This document shows positions 27,289-35,249 of a stretch of DNA of 64,000 bases, piece after piece. Position 1 is the first letter of the stretch, and each line of letters opens with the position of its first letter. The position numbers were made by a program, and so were the translations under genes. This stretch comes from Myxococcales bacterium (GTDB taxonomy: Bacteria > Myxococcota_A > Polyangia > Palsa-1104 > JAEUJZ01). The stretch is from the NCBI GenBank assembly GCA_016794505.1, contig JAEUJZ010000013.1:1-64000 (forward strand). Reading direction: 5' to 3'. The notes beneath the pieces were generated by a model. That model made no database searches. It had not been told where the DNA came from and worked only from the letters and a program-made list of their open reading frames with translations.

Positions 27289-27636
27289 ATGCCCATCACC
27301 GATCCGTTTGACAAGACCAAGACCTACCCGACGGTGCGCGAGCTTGTGAAGAAGTACACGCCGTCGGTGCCTTCGGAACTTCTGGCCATCATGATCGACG
27401 AGATCCGCGCCGATCGCGACGGCCCCGAATCGAACATCGAGATCACGGGGGGCATGACGCCCGTCACCGTCCCCCACGGCCTCAAGGATGAATTCGGAAC
27501 CAAGCTGAAGCCGAACACCTGGCACATCACGGGCTTCCGTGGCGTGGACAAGTGCGAGGTCGTCAGCGTCGATGACACCAACATCACCGTCGATGTGACA
27601 AACAAGGGCGTGGTCAAGCTGCGCGTCTTTGGCTAG
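27289..27636 (+). CDS. Small beta-rich element protein (115 aa)
   Basis: AGGAG lies ten bases upstream of the ATG. The first 45 residues are helical (VRELVKKYTPSVPSELLAIMIDEIRAD), and the rest is beta-rich (VTVPHGLKDEFG, TWHITGFRGVDKCEVVSVDDTNITVDV). No membrane segment or family seen. Given size, solubility and position it might be a capsid or base protein, which is speculative. Confidence 0.7.
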   Translation: MPITDPFDKTKTYPTVRELVKKYTPSVPSELLAIMIDEIRADRDGPESNIEITGGMTPVTVPHGLKDEFGTKLKPNTWHITGFRGVDKCEVVSVDDTNITVDVTNKGVVKLRVFG

Positions 27637-27648
27637 CGAGGGCAAACG

Positions 27649-27900
27649 ATGGCATGGCTATTCCGCCTCCCAAGAGTGATCGCGCTTCCCGTGGCGCTGC
27701 TGCTCGTCGTGCTGGGCTGTCTTGCGCTGGCCCTGTTCGTCGTCAGCTTGCCGCTTATCCTGCTGGGTCTGTGGCTGCGTCGGTCGCTCGACGAGTGGAA
27801 GGCTCGCCGTCTGCTGCTCTCGCTGTACCGCTCGCGCGTGGCCGGGGTCGAGCTGGTCCCGGCCATGCGTGAGCCCCCAGGCCCGGAGGTTCTGCGATGA
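27649..27900 (+). CDS. Small membrane protein (83 aa)
   Basis: Two adjacent hydrophobic stretches fill residues 9-43 (VIALPVALLLVVLGCLALALF, then VVSLPLILLGLWL), followed by a basic amphipathic tail (RRSLDEWKARRLLLSLYRSR). The stop overlaps the next start (ATGA). Small membrane proteins like this occur in membrane-containing phages, but also in many others. Confidence 0.7.
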   Translation: MAWLFRLPRVIALPVALLLVVLGCLALALFVVSLPLILLGLWLRRSLDEWKARRLLLSLYRSRVAGVELVPAMREPPGPEVLR

Positions 27901-28406
27901 GAGCATCCCGCGATAGCGTCTGGGCTCGCGCGCAAGCCGTCGTCTCGGATGCCGAGATGGACGCAGCCCGCGCGATGCCGCTGGAACAAGTCCGCGACAT
28001 GGCCAAGGCCCAGATCGACAAGGCCAAGGCCGCATGGTCCGAGGCATCGAAGCTGACATGGTGGGGCGATGGCCTGCTGCCGAATTACCTGCACTGGAAG
28101 CCCTACAAGGACGTGATCGCCAATGCCGAGATGAACTTTGACCTCGGCGAGAAGGAACCCGATGGCGCACGCAGGAAAGAACTCTATGTCCTGTCGTGGC
28201 GGACGGCGCGCACTGCGGTTGATTCGATCGCCAGGGAAGCCAACCTTGATCGCTCGTACTGGTCGATTCTGGCCGCGCCCATCGTCGAGAAAGGCAAGCA
28301 AGCACTCGACGACGCCAAAGAGCAGATCCGGCAGGCCACCAATACCGGGCTGTACGCCACGATCGCGATTGCGATCCTGTTTGCCGTGCTCCAGGCGCGG
28401 AAGTAG
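27897..28406 (+). CDS. Element protein with C-terminal membrane helix (169 aa)
   Basis: Its ATG overlaps the upstream TGA. The product is helical and charged for residues 1-145 (MDAARAMPLEQVRDMAKAQ, KLTWWGDGLLPNYLHW) and ends with a single hydrophobic helix (GLYATIAIAILFAVLQ) and a basic RK. This is a tail-anchored topology, facing the cytoplasm or virion interior. Family unknown. Confidence 0.7.
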   Translation: MRASRDSVWARAQAVVSDAEMDAARAMPLEQVRDMAKAQIDKAKAAWSEASKLTWWGDGLLPNYLHWKPYKDVIANAEMNFDLGEKEPDGARRKELYVLSWRTARTAVDSIAREANLDRSYWSILAAPIVEKGKQALDDAKEQIRQATNTGLYATIAIAILFAVLQARK

Positions 28407-28412
28407 GCAGCC

Positions 28413-28922
28413 ATGGATCGCGGTCTGCTTGTCCTCTGGACCGTCGCCGGGCTGCTTCTGCTAAGCCGCCGCGCCAGCACTCCCAAGCCGCCCCGCGACG
28501 ATGAATGGCTGCCGGCGATGCTGACGGAGTACCACCCCGACGCGCCCGAGTCCGAGCGAGAGATGGAAGGGGGCAGCGTGGATCGCGCCCATGCAGCCGT
28601 GATCACGGTCCAGCAACATCGCAAAGACAAAGCAAAATATCCCTATGTCAGCGTATCTAGCGACACCGTTTTAAGGGGCGAATCCGTCCCATACGGAGCA
28701 CGCATCTACTTCGGCGCATATCCAGATCTTGTATTTCGCTTAGTAGACACTGGGGGACGTTTCCGTGGCGATAAGAAGCGAATCCGCAAGCCAGGTTATG
28801 AGCCTTTTGACATCGCGACCGACTATGGCAGCGATCTAGGCTTCAGCCTGAAAGAGACCATGTATCGCCTTGACCGAAAAGACATAATCAAGCCAAACAC
28901 ACGACAGAAGAAAACAGGATAG
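28413..28922 (+). CDS. Membrane-anchored 3D-domain (double-psi barrel) lytic protein
   Basis: The 169-residue product has an N-terminal membrane helix (residues 3-18). Residues 78-140 match the 3D domain of MltA-like and Sps/RlpA-type lytic proteins: SVPYGARIYFG, then the key VDTGGRFRG (D112) and FDIATD (D133). Such barrels cut or bind peptidoglycan glycan chains. With an anchor and inside a virus-like cassette it is most likely the cell-wall-penetrating or lysis enzyme. Family call is from motif order only. Confidence 0.72.
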   Translation: MDRGLLVLWTVAGLLLLSRRASTPKPPRDDEWLPAMLTEYHPDAPESEREMEGGSVDRAHAAVITVQQHRKDKAKYPYVSVSSDTVLRGESVPYGARIYFGAYPDLVFRLVDTGGRFRGDKKRIRKPGYEPFDIATDYGSDLGFSLKETMYRLDRKDIIKPNTRQKKTG

Positions 28923-28931
28923 TGGGAACCC

Positions 28932-29186
28932 ATGGCCAAACGGAAATTTACAACGGCAGGTGAGACGGCAGAGAAAACCAAGTGGAACAAGGCCAAAACG
29001 CGAAAGTGGAAAATGACCTATGAGCTAGTCGAGGTCAAACCGCCACGCAAGCGCAAGACCAGGAAAGCGAAGGCCGCAGCAGACTCAGCCCCGGAAAAAG
29101 CGACGCCAAAGCCTCGCAAGGCCAAGCGTAAGGCCACCCCCAAGCGCAAGACCACCCCCAAACGACGAACGAAGGCCGCCGGGTAG
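28932..29186 (+). CDS. Very basic Lys/Arg/Pro/Ala-rich protein, DNA-condensing type
   Basis: The 84-residue product is about 40 percent Lys plus Arg. Residues 34-84 are histone H1-like repeats (PRKRKTRKAKA, PKPRKAKRKATP, KRKTTPKRRTK). The N-terminal 30 residues contain Trp and Tyr. Such tails neutralise DNA in nucleoids and virions. It is the last gene of the rightward cassette and faces the recombinase gene end to end. Confidence 0.75.
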   Translation: MAKRKFTTAGETAEKTKWNKAKTRKWKMTYELVEVKPPRKRKTRKAKAAADSAPEKATPKPRKAKRKATPKRKTTPKRRTKAAG

Positions 29187-29205
29187 ATTTCCGACGGCAA
29201 GTTGT

Positions 29206-30246
29206 CTACGCGATGAGCAGATTCTTGACCGTCTGCGCGTACCACTGCCCCCCACGCTTCGGTGCATGCCCATTCTCTGCCAGTTTGCGCGCTATCTCAT
29301 TGAGGCTGAGCCCTTGCGCCTTCCAATACTTTGCGCAACCCTTCGCCGTGGAACGGTCGTGATAGACCGCACTGCGCAATAATTCCTGAACAGAGTACCA
29401 CTCATAATGGGTCGCCTTGCTAGGGCGCAGACCTGCATCGTTCAGTTTTTCGGCGATAAACTTCAATGCGCGTCCATCGACCTTAAGCGCATAAGCCAGA
29501 TTATACGCGCGTGTCCTGTCATAAACTCGCGACGTATCTTGCTCCGAGCGTGCAACGTGAATTCGTTCCTTGCGGAGCAAGTCATAGACACTGGTCTGTG
29601 TCCACTGCGGCGACTGCGACGGCTTCACCCCGGCATCATTCAGCCGTCGGGCGATGTCGGCGAAGGTCACTTTTTCGCGATACCACTCGGCCATTTTTTC
29701 AAGCCAAGCGTAGTTTTCAGGGTGCTTGACTAGTTTGGTTAGCTTGCCTTCCTTGACGGCTTTATATCCGAATGGAACCTTTCCGTAGTGCCCACCCTGA
29801 GAGCGAATATACTGGATTGTAGAGCTGACACGTTCTGAGATTCGTTCCCGTTCAAGCTCAGCGAAAAGCGCAGCGAATCGAATCGCGTGCAGGCTTGTAG
29901 GGCTCTCTGTATTCATGTGCTCACGCACTAGAGCAAGGTGGCAGATTCCTTTTTTTACGTAGTCATCTACAAAAATTAGGAAATCCTTCTGTGATCGCGT
30001 AAAGCGATCCAAATTTGTACAGACAATGAAATTCACTTTCCTCTTGTCAATGTACTGGCTAATCATTCGCTGAAACTCGGGACGGCCCGTCATATTCTTC
30101 CCGCTTTCAGCGTCCATCAAAATATCGACGAGTTCATACCCCATCGCACGGCAATAGTTTTTGATCGTCTCTTGCTGCGCGTCGAGTGACAGACCGTCCC
30201 TTTCCTGCATATCGGTCGATACACGCACATAACCGATCGCCTTCAT
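29206..30246 (-). CDS. Serine recombinase (integrase of the element)
   Basis: The 346-residue product starts at 30246 (GGGAGGG upstream). Residues 1-145 are the resolvase/invertase catalytic domain: YVRVSTDMQ with nucleophile S10, TNLDRFTRS with the conserved Arg pair, and ELERERISERVSS before the long helix. Residues 155-250 are the Recombinase domain (GKVPFGYK ... FADIARRLNDAGV), and the C-terminal part repeats a YSVQELLRSAVYHDR/TVKNLL unit. It is shorter than phiC31-type integrases and shows no Cys-rich zinc ribbon. It sits 151 bp from the right border, as integrases usually do. It presumably catalysed insertion into the kinase gene. Confidence 0.93.
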   Translation of the reverse strand: MKAIGYVRVSTDMQERDGLSLDAQQETIKNYCRAMGYELVDILMDAESGKNMTGRPEFQRMISQYIDKRKVNFIVCTNLDRFTRSQKDFLIFVDDYVKKGICHLALVREHMNTESPTSLHAIRFAALFAELERERISERVSSTIQYIRSQGGHYGKVPFGYKAVKEGKLTKLVKHPENYAWLEKMAEWYREKVTFADIARRLNDAGVKPSQSPQWTQTSVYDLLRKERIHVARSEQDTSRVYDRTRAYNLAYALKVDGRALKFIAEKLNDAGLRPSKATHYEWYSVQELLRSAVYHDRSTAKGCAKYWKAQGLSLNEIARKLAENGHAPKRGGQWYAQTVKNLLIA

Positions 30247-30367
30247 GCGCTTCCCTCCCCCTACTGCTAGCGTATCAGTGGCTTGCTGCGTCGAGAATGT
30301 GTGATTTCCACTCAGAGCTTGCGTCAACATCGTCTCTTCTCCGTCGCTGTATGGTTTTCTGCGGTTT

Positions 30368-30400
30368 ACGGAGAGAGACGCTATAAATAATGCAGATATC
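30368..30400. repeat. attR: right element-host junction
   Basis: The element arm ACGGAGA (30368-30374) lies 23 bases before the centre of CAGATATCTG, which is formed when the two element ends are joined. The shared triplet ATC is at 30398-30400, and kinase coding DNA resumes at 30401 (CGC = Arg of HRD on the minus strand). Confidence 0.85.
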
Positions 30401-31018
30401 GCGATGGACGATGCCTTTGTCGTGGACCGTCTGCATGCCCTGTGCGATCTGCATCGCGATGCGACACGCGCGCGAAATATCCAGCTGACGCTTCGGCTGT
30501 TTCTTTAGCAGCGACGACAGCACAGGCCCTTCCATGTACTCCATGACGAGGAAGGGACGTCCGTCGGGAAGCACGCCAAAGTCCGAGATGTACACCGTGT
30601 TGGGGTGCGCCACCTTGGATGCCAGCTGTGCTTCCTGCAAAAAGCGCCGCTGATCGATCTCGCTGCCTGGCTTCAGCAAGAGCTTCATGGCGACGATGTT
30701 GTTCAAGACACGGTGCCGTGCCTTGTACACCACGCCCATGCCGCCCCGACTCAGCTCCTGCAAGATCTCATAGCGATCGGCAAGCACTTCGCCGACGCTC
30801 GGAACCGCCAGCTCTTCTTTGCCCTTCAGCGATTCTGGAGCGATCTTTGGCGCAGGTGCGGTCTGAGGAACCGGGTCGGGTTCCGGTTCTAGCTCAGGCT
30901 CCGCACTGGCTTCTTCCTCACAGCCATGTCCGACCGCTGGGTCATAGCTGACTCCGCAGAGTGGACAGGTCTCGCTTCGTGCAGGTGGCTTCCTAGGGGG
31001 AGGGGGGAGTTTGCTCAT
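30401..31018 (-). pseudogene. Giant Ser/Thr kinase, N-terminal part, disrupted by the element
   Basis: This is the 5' part of the kinase gene continued at 14610-18137. Residues 1-75 hold a zinc-ribbon-like CPLCGVSYDPAVGHGC motif and a Glu/Pro-rich linker. The kinase domain follows: glycine loop SRGGMG, lysine in AMKLLL, and helix C through to HR of the HRD motif. The open frame continues into the element to 30275, adding about 41 unrelated residues after HRD. The product would lack the catalytic loop, DFG and C-lobe. With the element excised the gene is intact at 1381 residues, so this is a disrupted rather than decayed gene. Confidence 0.92.
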
Positions 31019-31254
31019 GTAGAGAGGCCCACTTCAGTGTAGCAAATCGCGCCTGCCTACCGAACCTTAGAATTTTGTATAGTAGCCGGCCTGTTGCTCG
31101 CTCGTTCTGGAGCCGCATCCAGGCGATGCCTGAACCGATCGATTCAGACTGACCAACGGTCGTCCGCTCCGAGCAAGGCACGATGCCGACTCAATGGCAG
31201 GACGCTCCCGACCCACACACCAACCGCAACCTCGCAACTTCGGAGAGAGAACAC

Positions 31255-31413
31255 ATGGCTCGCTGCAAACGAAAGCTCAAGGATCGCTCCCGTGCCCACG
31301 TCAAGCATGTGCGCGCCGCACGCAAGAAACGCATTCGCGCCGCTGGCGCTCGGCGCACCGCCATCACGCGCTCGGCACGCAGCCAGCGCCGACTGGCCAA
31401 GAAGAAGGGCTAG
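31255..31413 (+). CDS. Small Lys/Arg-rich protein (52 aa)
   Basis: The start is chosen for GGAGAGAG five to six bases upstream. The product is strongly basic and Ala/Arg/Lys repetitive (CKRKLKDRSRAHVKHVRAARKKR ... RRLAKKKG is its pattern in short pieces). It might bind nucleic acid or the ribosome. It is between the kinase start and purA, transcribed with purA's direction but 428 bp away. Not a recognised family. Confidence 0.5.
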   Translation: MARCKRKLKDRSRAHVKHVRAARKKRIRAAGARRTAITRSARSQRRLAKKKG

Positions 31414-31841
31414 CTCTTTTTCGGATCGCTGGAGATCGCTGGCCTCCTGGATCCCTCCGCGTATCGATCCTCAGAAGCCGTCAACCGAATCCGTCCTCAC
31501 AATCCGTCGTCAGTTCCCTGCCGTGCAGCGGTTGCGCGAGGCTTCTTGCCGCGACGCGCCAGCCTGTGCGCTGCGAACACGCTTCGTCCCATCCTGCTCG
31601 ATCCCAGCTGTTTCGCGTCGGCTTGCCGCGTCGCTGCCGATTCATGAGTCATCTGCCAAGGTCGCAAAGTCTGGACGCTTGATCGTCTCGCCGCGATGTG
31701 AGTAGATGGCCCAGAGAGCATGAACCAGCGTGCGCAACGCGTCCTCTGTCGGTGGGGTCGCTGCCGCAAGATCAATTGCCCGTGGTCGACTTCCACGGCC
31801 GCTGCCCTGGTTGTTGGGGGGCTTGAAGGACGGGATTTGGC
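31414..31841. other. Intergenic region upstream of purA
   Basis: 428 bp without a supported gene. I see no tRNA, riboswitch-like or repeat structure. The purA promoter should lie here. Confidence 0.35.
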
Positions 31842-33149
31842 ATGGCCAACGTAGTCATCATCGGTGCGCAGTGGGGAGACGAAGGCAAAGGCAAGGTCGT
31901 CGATCTCTACTCGGAATTCGCCGATGTCGTAGTTCGCTTCGGCGGTGGAGCAAACGCCGGTCACACGCTGGTCGTCGGCGGCAACAAGGTAATCACGCAC
32001 CTGATCCCATCCGGTGTGCTGCGCGGACGCGGCAAGCGCTGTGTTCTCGGCGACGGCATGGTGATCGATCCGCAGACCCTGCTAGAGGAATTGACCGACC
32101 TACGCGGACGCGGCCTGCTTGCCGATGATCGCGATCTGGTGATCGGCGAACGTGCGCACGTCATTTTGCCCTTTCACAAAGAGATCGATCGCCTGCGCGA
32201 AGAAGGCAAAGGAGCCATCGGCACCACGCGCCGCGGCATTGGTCCCGCGTATGAGGCGAAGATGGCGCGCCGTGGTGTGCGCATTCGCGATCTCTTTTCG
32301 GAATCTCGCCTGCGCGAGCGCATCAGCCATCAGCTTGAGGACTGCCTGCCTCGGCTGCAGCAGCTAGGCGGACAGCTGCCGGACGTCGATCGGATCACCC
32401 AACAGTATTTGGCGTTGGGAGCAAGCTTGGCGCCGTTTGTTCAGGATGCGACTCGCCTGCTGCACGATGAGATCAAGCGCGGCCAGCATGTCCTGTTCGA
32501 GGGAGCCCAAGGGACCCTGCTCGACATCGATCACGGCACGTATCCTTTCGTCACCTCTTCCACCACGCTAGCCGGTGGGGCCTGCGCAAGCTGTGGCATC
32601 GGTCCGACAGCGATCAACTCGGTCATCGGCATTGCCAAGGCGTATGCCACACGCGTCGGTGGCGGACCGTTTCCAACCGAGCTAGTCGGCGATGCTGGGG
32701 ATGCTCTCAGACAAGCGGGCGCCGAGTTCGGCGCAACCACCGGACGACCGCGCCGCTGCGGCTGGCTGGATGTCGCCGCACTGCGCTTGGCCGTGCGCTG
32801 GAACGGGCTTTCAGGGCTGGCCTTGACCAAGCTAGATGTCCTGCGCGGGCTGAAAAAGCTGAAGATCTGCGTCGGCTACCGCGTATCTGGCACGCCGGGG
32901 AGCGGCGGCAGTGACTATCGCGACGAGCTTCCGTGCGATTCGGACGATCTCGCGCACGCCACGCCGATCTATGAAGAGCTCGATGGATGGGACGCCGACC
33001 TAACCGGCGTCCGCGAAGTCGAAGATCTTCCGCCCCCTGCCAAGCGTTACGTACGGCGTATCGAAACACTGCTTGGCATTGACTGCTGCCTGATCTCGGT
33101 GGGCGCGGGTCGAGCAGAGACCGTAATGCTGCGAAATCCTTTCCGATAA
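31842..33149 (+). CDS. purA: Adenylosuccinate synthetase
   Basis: The 435-residue enzyme makes adenylosuccinate from IMP and aspartate with GTP in AMP synthesis. It has the N-terminal GTP-binding GAQWGDEGKGK motif (residues 8-18), GGANAGHT (35-42), the TTRRGIGPAYE block (about 128-138), FEGAQGTLLDIDHGTYPFVTSS (about 220) and TGRPRRCGW near residue 300. The length is typical. AAGGA lies eleven bases upstream of the ATG. It stands alone. Confidence 0.98.
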   Translation: MANVVIIGAQWGDEGKGKVVDLYSEFADVVVRFGGGANAGHTLVVGGNKVITHLIPSGVLRGRGKRCVLGDGMVIDPQTLLEELTDLRGRGLLADDRDLVIGERAHVILPFHKEIDRLREEGKGAIGTTRRGIGPAYEAKMARRGVRIRDLFSESRLRERISHQLEDCLPRLQQLGGQLPDVDRITQQYLALGASLAPFVQDATRLLHDEIKRGQHVLFEGAQGTLLDIDHGTYPFVTSSTTLAGGACASCGIGPTAINSVIGIAKAYATRVGGGPFPTELVGDAGDALRQAGAEFGATTGRPRRCGWLDVAALRLAVRWNGLSGLALTKLDVLRGLKKLKICVGYRVSGTPGSGGSDYRDELPCDSDDLAHATPIYEELDGWDADLTGVREVEDLPPPAKRYVRRIETLLGIDCCLISVGAGRAETVMLRNPFR

Positions 33150-33269
33150 TGGCGAGAAAGGTGCAGAAAATCTTGTGTTTCTTGCCATGCCTTTCCGAGG
33201 GGAAACCGCTCTTGCGGTCGCGAATGCGGTTCGTATAAGCTGGGCACACGCCGAGGGGAACGTCCTCAC

Positions 33270-35057
33270 ATGAAAATCGTCTGCGACAATTGCGCAACCA
33301 AGTACCAAATTGCTGATGAGAAGGTCAGTGGGAAGGCCTTCAAGATCCGCTGCAAGAAATGTGGCCACGTGATCGTGGTCAACAAGAGCCCAGGCGAGGC
33401 GGGAGCCGCAGCCGGGGATGCCGGAGCCCCCGCCGGAGCAGAGGCGCCGCCCGCGACTGATGCGGCGGCTCCATCTGGCGACGCGGTATGGCACCTGGTG
33501 ATCGACCGAGAGCAGGTCGGTCCGATGACCGCAGCGGAAGTGCAGAGCAAGGTGAAAGCAGGCCAAGCCGACGCCGAAACCTATGGCTGGCGCGAAGGCT
33601 TCGACGACTGGCTCAAGCTGTCCGCGATCGAAGACTTCAAGTCTCTGTTCGCAGGTGGAGCCCCAGCCAGCGCGGATCCATCGCTGGCAGGCGCCTCCCC
33701 TGGCGCTGATGCGCCGGTCCGCACAGCGGCTCCAGGTGCTGCAACGATCGTCTCGGATGGGATGCAGGCCCCGGATCTGGCAGCCATCCAAGCGGCCATG
33801 GCCAATCAGAAGGCGCCGGCCGCCGCGGTTGCAGCCCCGGCCCAAGTGGCAGCGCCTCCGGCCGCCTCGCTGCCTGAGCCCGAGCCGCCCATGCCCAGCC
33901 GCGGTGACGGCGCCATGGATGCTCCCGTCAAGTCCATGATGGGAGCTCGCAGTGAGAACTCGGTTCTCTTCTCGCTAAACAACCTCTCTGCTCTAGCCGG
34001 CAGTAGTGGCGGTGGGGGTGGCGGCGGTGGCGGCGGCAGCGCCAGCAAGCAGCAGGCTCAGGCCGGATACGCCAGCGCACAGAGCGAAGCGTCGGGCTTG
34101 ATCGACATCCGCGCCATGGCGGCGGCCACGCTGGGAAGCCCCGGCGGAGGCCCAGCCGGGCCCAGCCAAAGCAAAGGTCCCGCCGACTATTTTGGCGGCA
34201 GCGATGCCCCGCCCGTCTTCACTCCGCTTGCGCCCGCCGTGCTGATACCCAGCAGCGAACCAGAGGGCACGCCGAAGTGGGTCTTTGCCCTGATCGGTGT
34301 GGCCGTGGTTCTCGGCATCGGCATGATCGGCGTGATTGCCTATCTGCTGCAAGACAGTGGAAAGCCGACGGTCGCAACCAATGTTCCCGGCAAGGACACC
34401 GTCACGACTTCAGGCGGTGGCACCACCTCCATTGGCAAGGATCCAGGCACCAGCGCCACAGGAAATACGGCGGATTCTCCGGGGACCAAGCCGAGTACGC
34501 CGAGCGACACCAAGACGGATACCAAGGCAGCCCCGGCAGACACGAAGAAGCCCAGCGGAAAGGAAAGTGGCAGCAAGTCGGATTCCGACAAGAAGTCACG
34601 GGGTAGCAAGGACAAGGACAAAGACAAGGACAAGGACAGCGGCAAGTCCGATATCGGCAAGGCTCCGCCTGAGCCCGCCGCACCACCGCCGCCACCGAAG
34701 AAAGACGCGCCTCCCAAGAAGAAGGATGATCTGGACTCTCTGCTCGATTCGGCAAGCTCGGGCAGTGGTGGCAAGCCAGCTAAGTCCTCTGAGAAGAAAG
34801 ACCTTCCCGAGCAGCTCTCGATGAGCACCATCCAGGGCGCACTGAAGGGTGTCAACGTGTCCTCGTGCAAGTCCGAAGGAGCCTCGGGTACCGTCATGGT
34901 CAAGCTGACGATCAAGGGCGATGGCAAGGTGTCTAGCGCCTCGGCTCAGGGCGGAGCTCCCGGTGGCGACTGCGTGGCCAAGGCCGTCAAAAGTGCTCGG
35001 TTCGGCGAGTTCAGCGGCGATCCAATGACCCTGACGTTCCCGTTCATCGTTCGCTAG
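33270..35057 (+). CDS. GltJ/AgmX-like protein: zinc ribbon, GYF, TM, TonB-like C-terminus
   Basis: The 595-residue product has the order seen in the Myxococcus motility protein GltJ (AgmX). A MJ0042-type zinc ribbon comes first (CDNCATKYQI ... CKKCGHVI, residues 5-36). A GYF-like domain follows (VWHLVIDREQVGPMTAAEV ... WREGFDDWLKL, about 71-125). Then come a Pro/Ala/Gly linker with a run of glycines, one membrane helix (about 331-353), a Lys/Asp-rich periplasmic linker with KD repeats, and a TonB-like AgmX/PglI C-terminal domain (SEGASGTVMVKLTIKGDGKV, about 540-595). No other Glt gene is seen nearby, so a motility role is uncertain. Confidence 0.88.
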   Translation: MKIVCDNCATKYQIADEKVSGKAFKIRCKKCGHVIVVNKSPGEAGAAAGDAGAPAGAEAPPATDAAAPSGDAVWHLVIDREQVGPMTAAEVQSKVKAGQADAETYGWREGFDDWLKLSAIEDFKSLFAGGAPASADPSLAGASPGADAPVRTAAPGAATIVSDGMQAPDLAAIQAAMANQKAPAAAVAAPAQVAAPPAASLPEPEPPMPSRGDGAMDAPVKSMMGARSENSVLFSLNNLSALAGSSGGGGGGGGGGSASKQQAQAGYASAQSEASGLIDIRAMAAATLGSPGGGPAGPSQSKGPADYFGGSDAPPVFTPLAPAVLIPSSEPEGTPKWVFALIGVAVVLGIGMIGVIAYLLQDSGKPTVATNVPGKDTVTTSGGGTTSIGKDPGTSATGNTADSPGTKPSTPSDTKTDTKAAPADTKKPSGKESGSKSDSDKKSRGSKDKDKDKDKDSGKSDIGKAPPEPAAPPPPPKKDAPPKKKDDLDSLLDSASSGSGGKPAKSSEKKDLPEQLSMSTIQGALKGVNVSSCKSEGASGTVMVKLTIKGDGKVSSASAQGGAPGGDCVAKAVKSARFGEFSGDPMTLTFPFIVR

Positions 35058-35102
35058 TCCCCGCGGCCCTCCCCCTTCGCTTCGCCCGTCGTGCTTCCTT
35101 CC

Positions 35103-35122
35103 CGCTGTGCCTTTCCACAGCG
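35103..35122. terminator. Hairpin after the GltJ-like gene
   Basis: A 7-bp perfect stem (CGCTGTG / CACAGCG) with a 6-base loop lies 46 bp after the stop. No T run follows, so it is a weak terminator candidate. The rest of 35058-35249 shows nothing notable. Confidence 0.35.
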
Positions 35123-35249
35123 CTTCGCCCCCTACCAAGCTGTATGAGCACGCCTGTCAAGGCCATCCGCCGCGGTCATCGCCGCGCGCAATTGGGCCGT
35201 GGAAAGTGCCCTCTCCGACGGATAACAAGCTCTTCTGTCGTAGCGTGAG

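Larger units (their letters stand above)
18138..30400. mobile_element. 12.26-kb integrated virus-like element inserted in a kinase gene
   Basis: The borders are defined by the two halves of one kinase gene: deleting 18138-30400 leaves a 4146-base frame (1382 codons with stop) with an intact HRDLKPDN motif. Direct repeat at the borders is only ATC, as expected for a serine integrase with a very short crossover core. The element carries its own serine recombinase near the right border, an XRE regulator, a SF2 helicase and a rightward cassette of short genes with strong ribosome sites. Parts (about 22.1-24.0 kb) are visibly more AT-rich than the host. No tail, terminase, portal, relaxase, toxin or resistance gene is recognised. 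Confidence 0.92.

Noticed and set aside
18138..30400. Conjugative or transposon identity of the element
   Set aside because: No relaxase, coupling protein, type IV secretion gene, transposase or long terminal repeats are visible.
18138..30400. Ordinary tailed prophage
   Set aside because: No terminase, portal, major capsid, tape-measure or tail gene was recognised, and the size is small; kept open only as a decayed phage.
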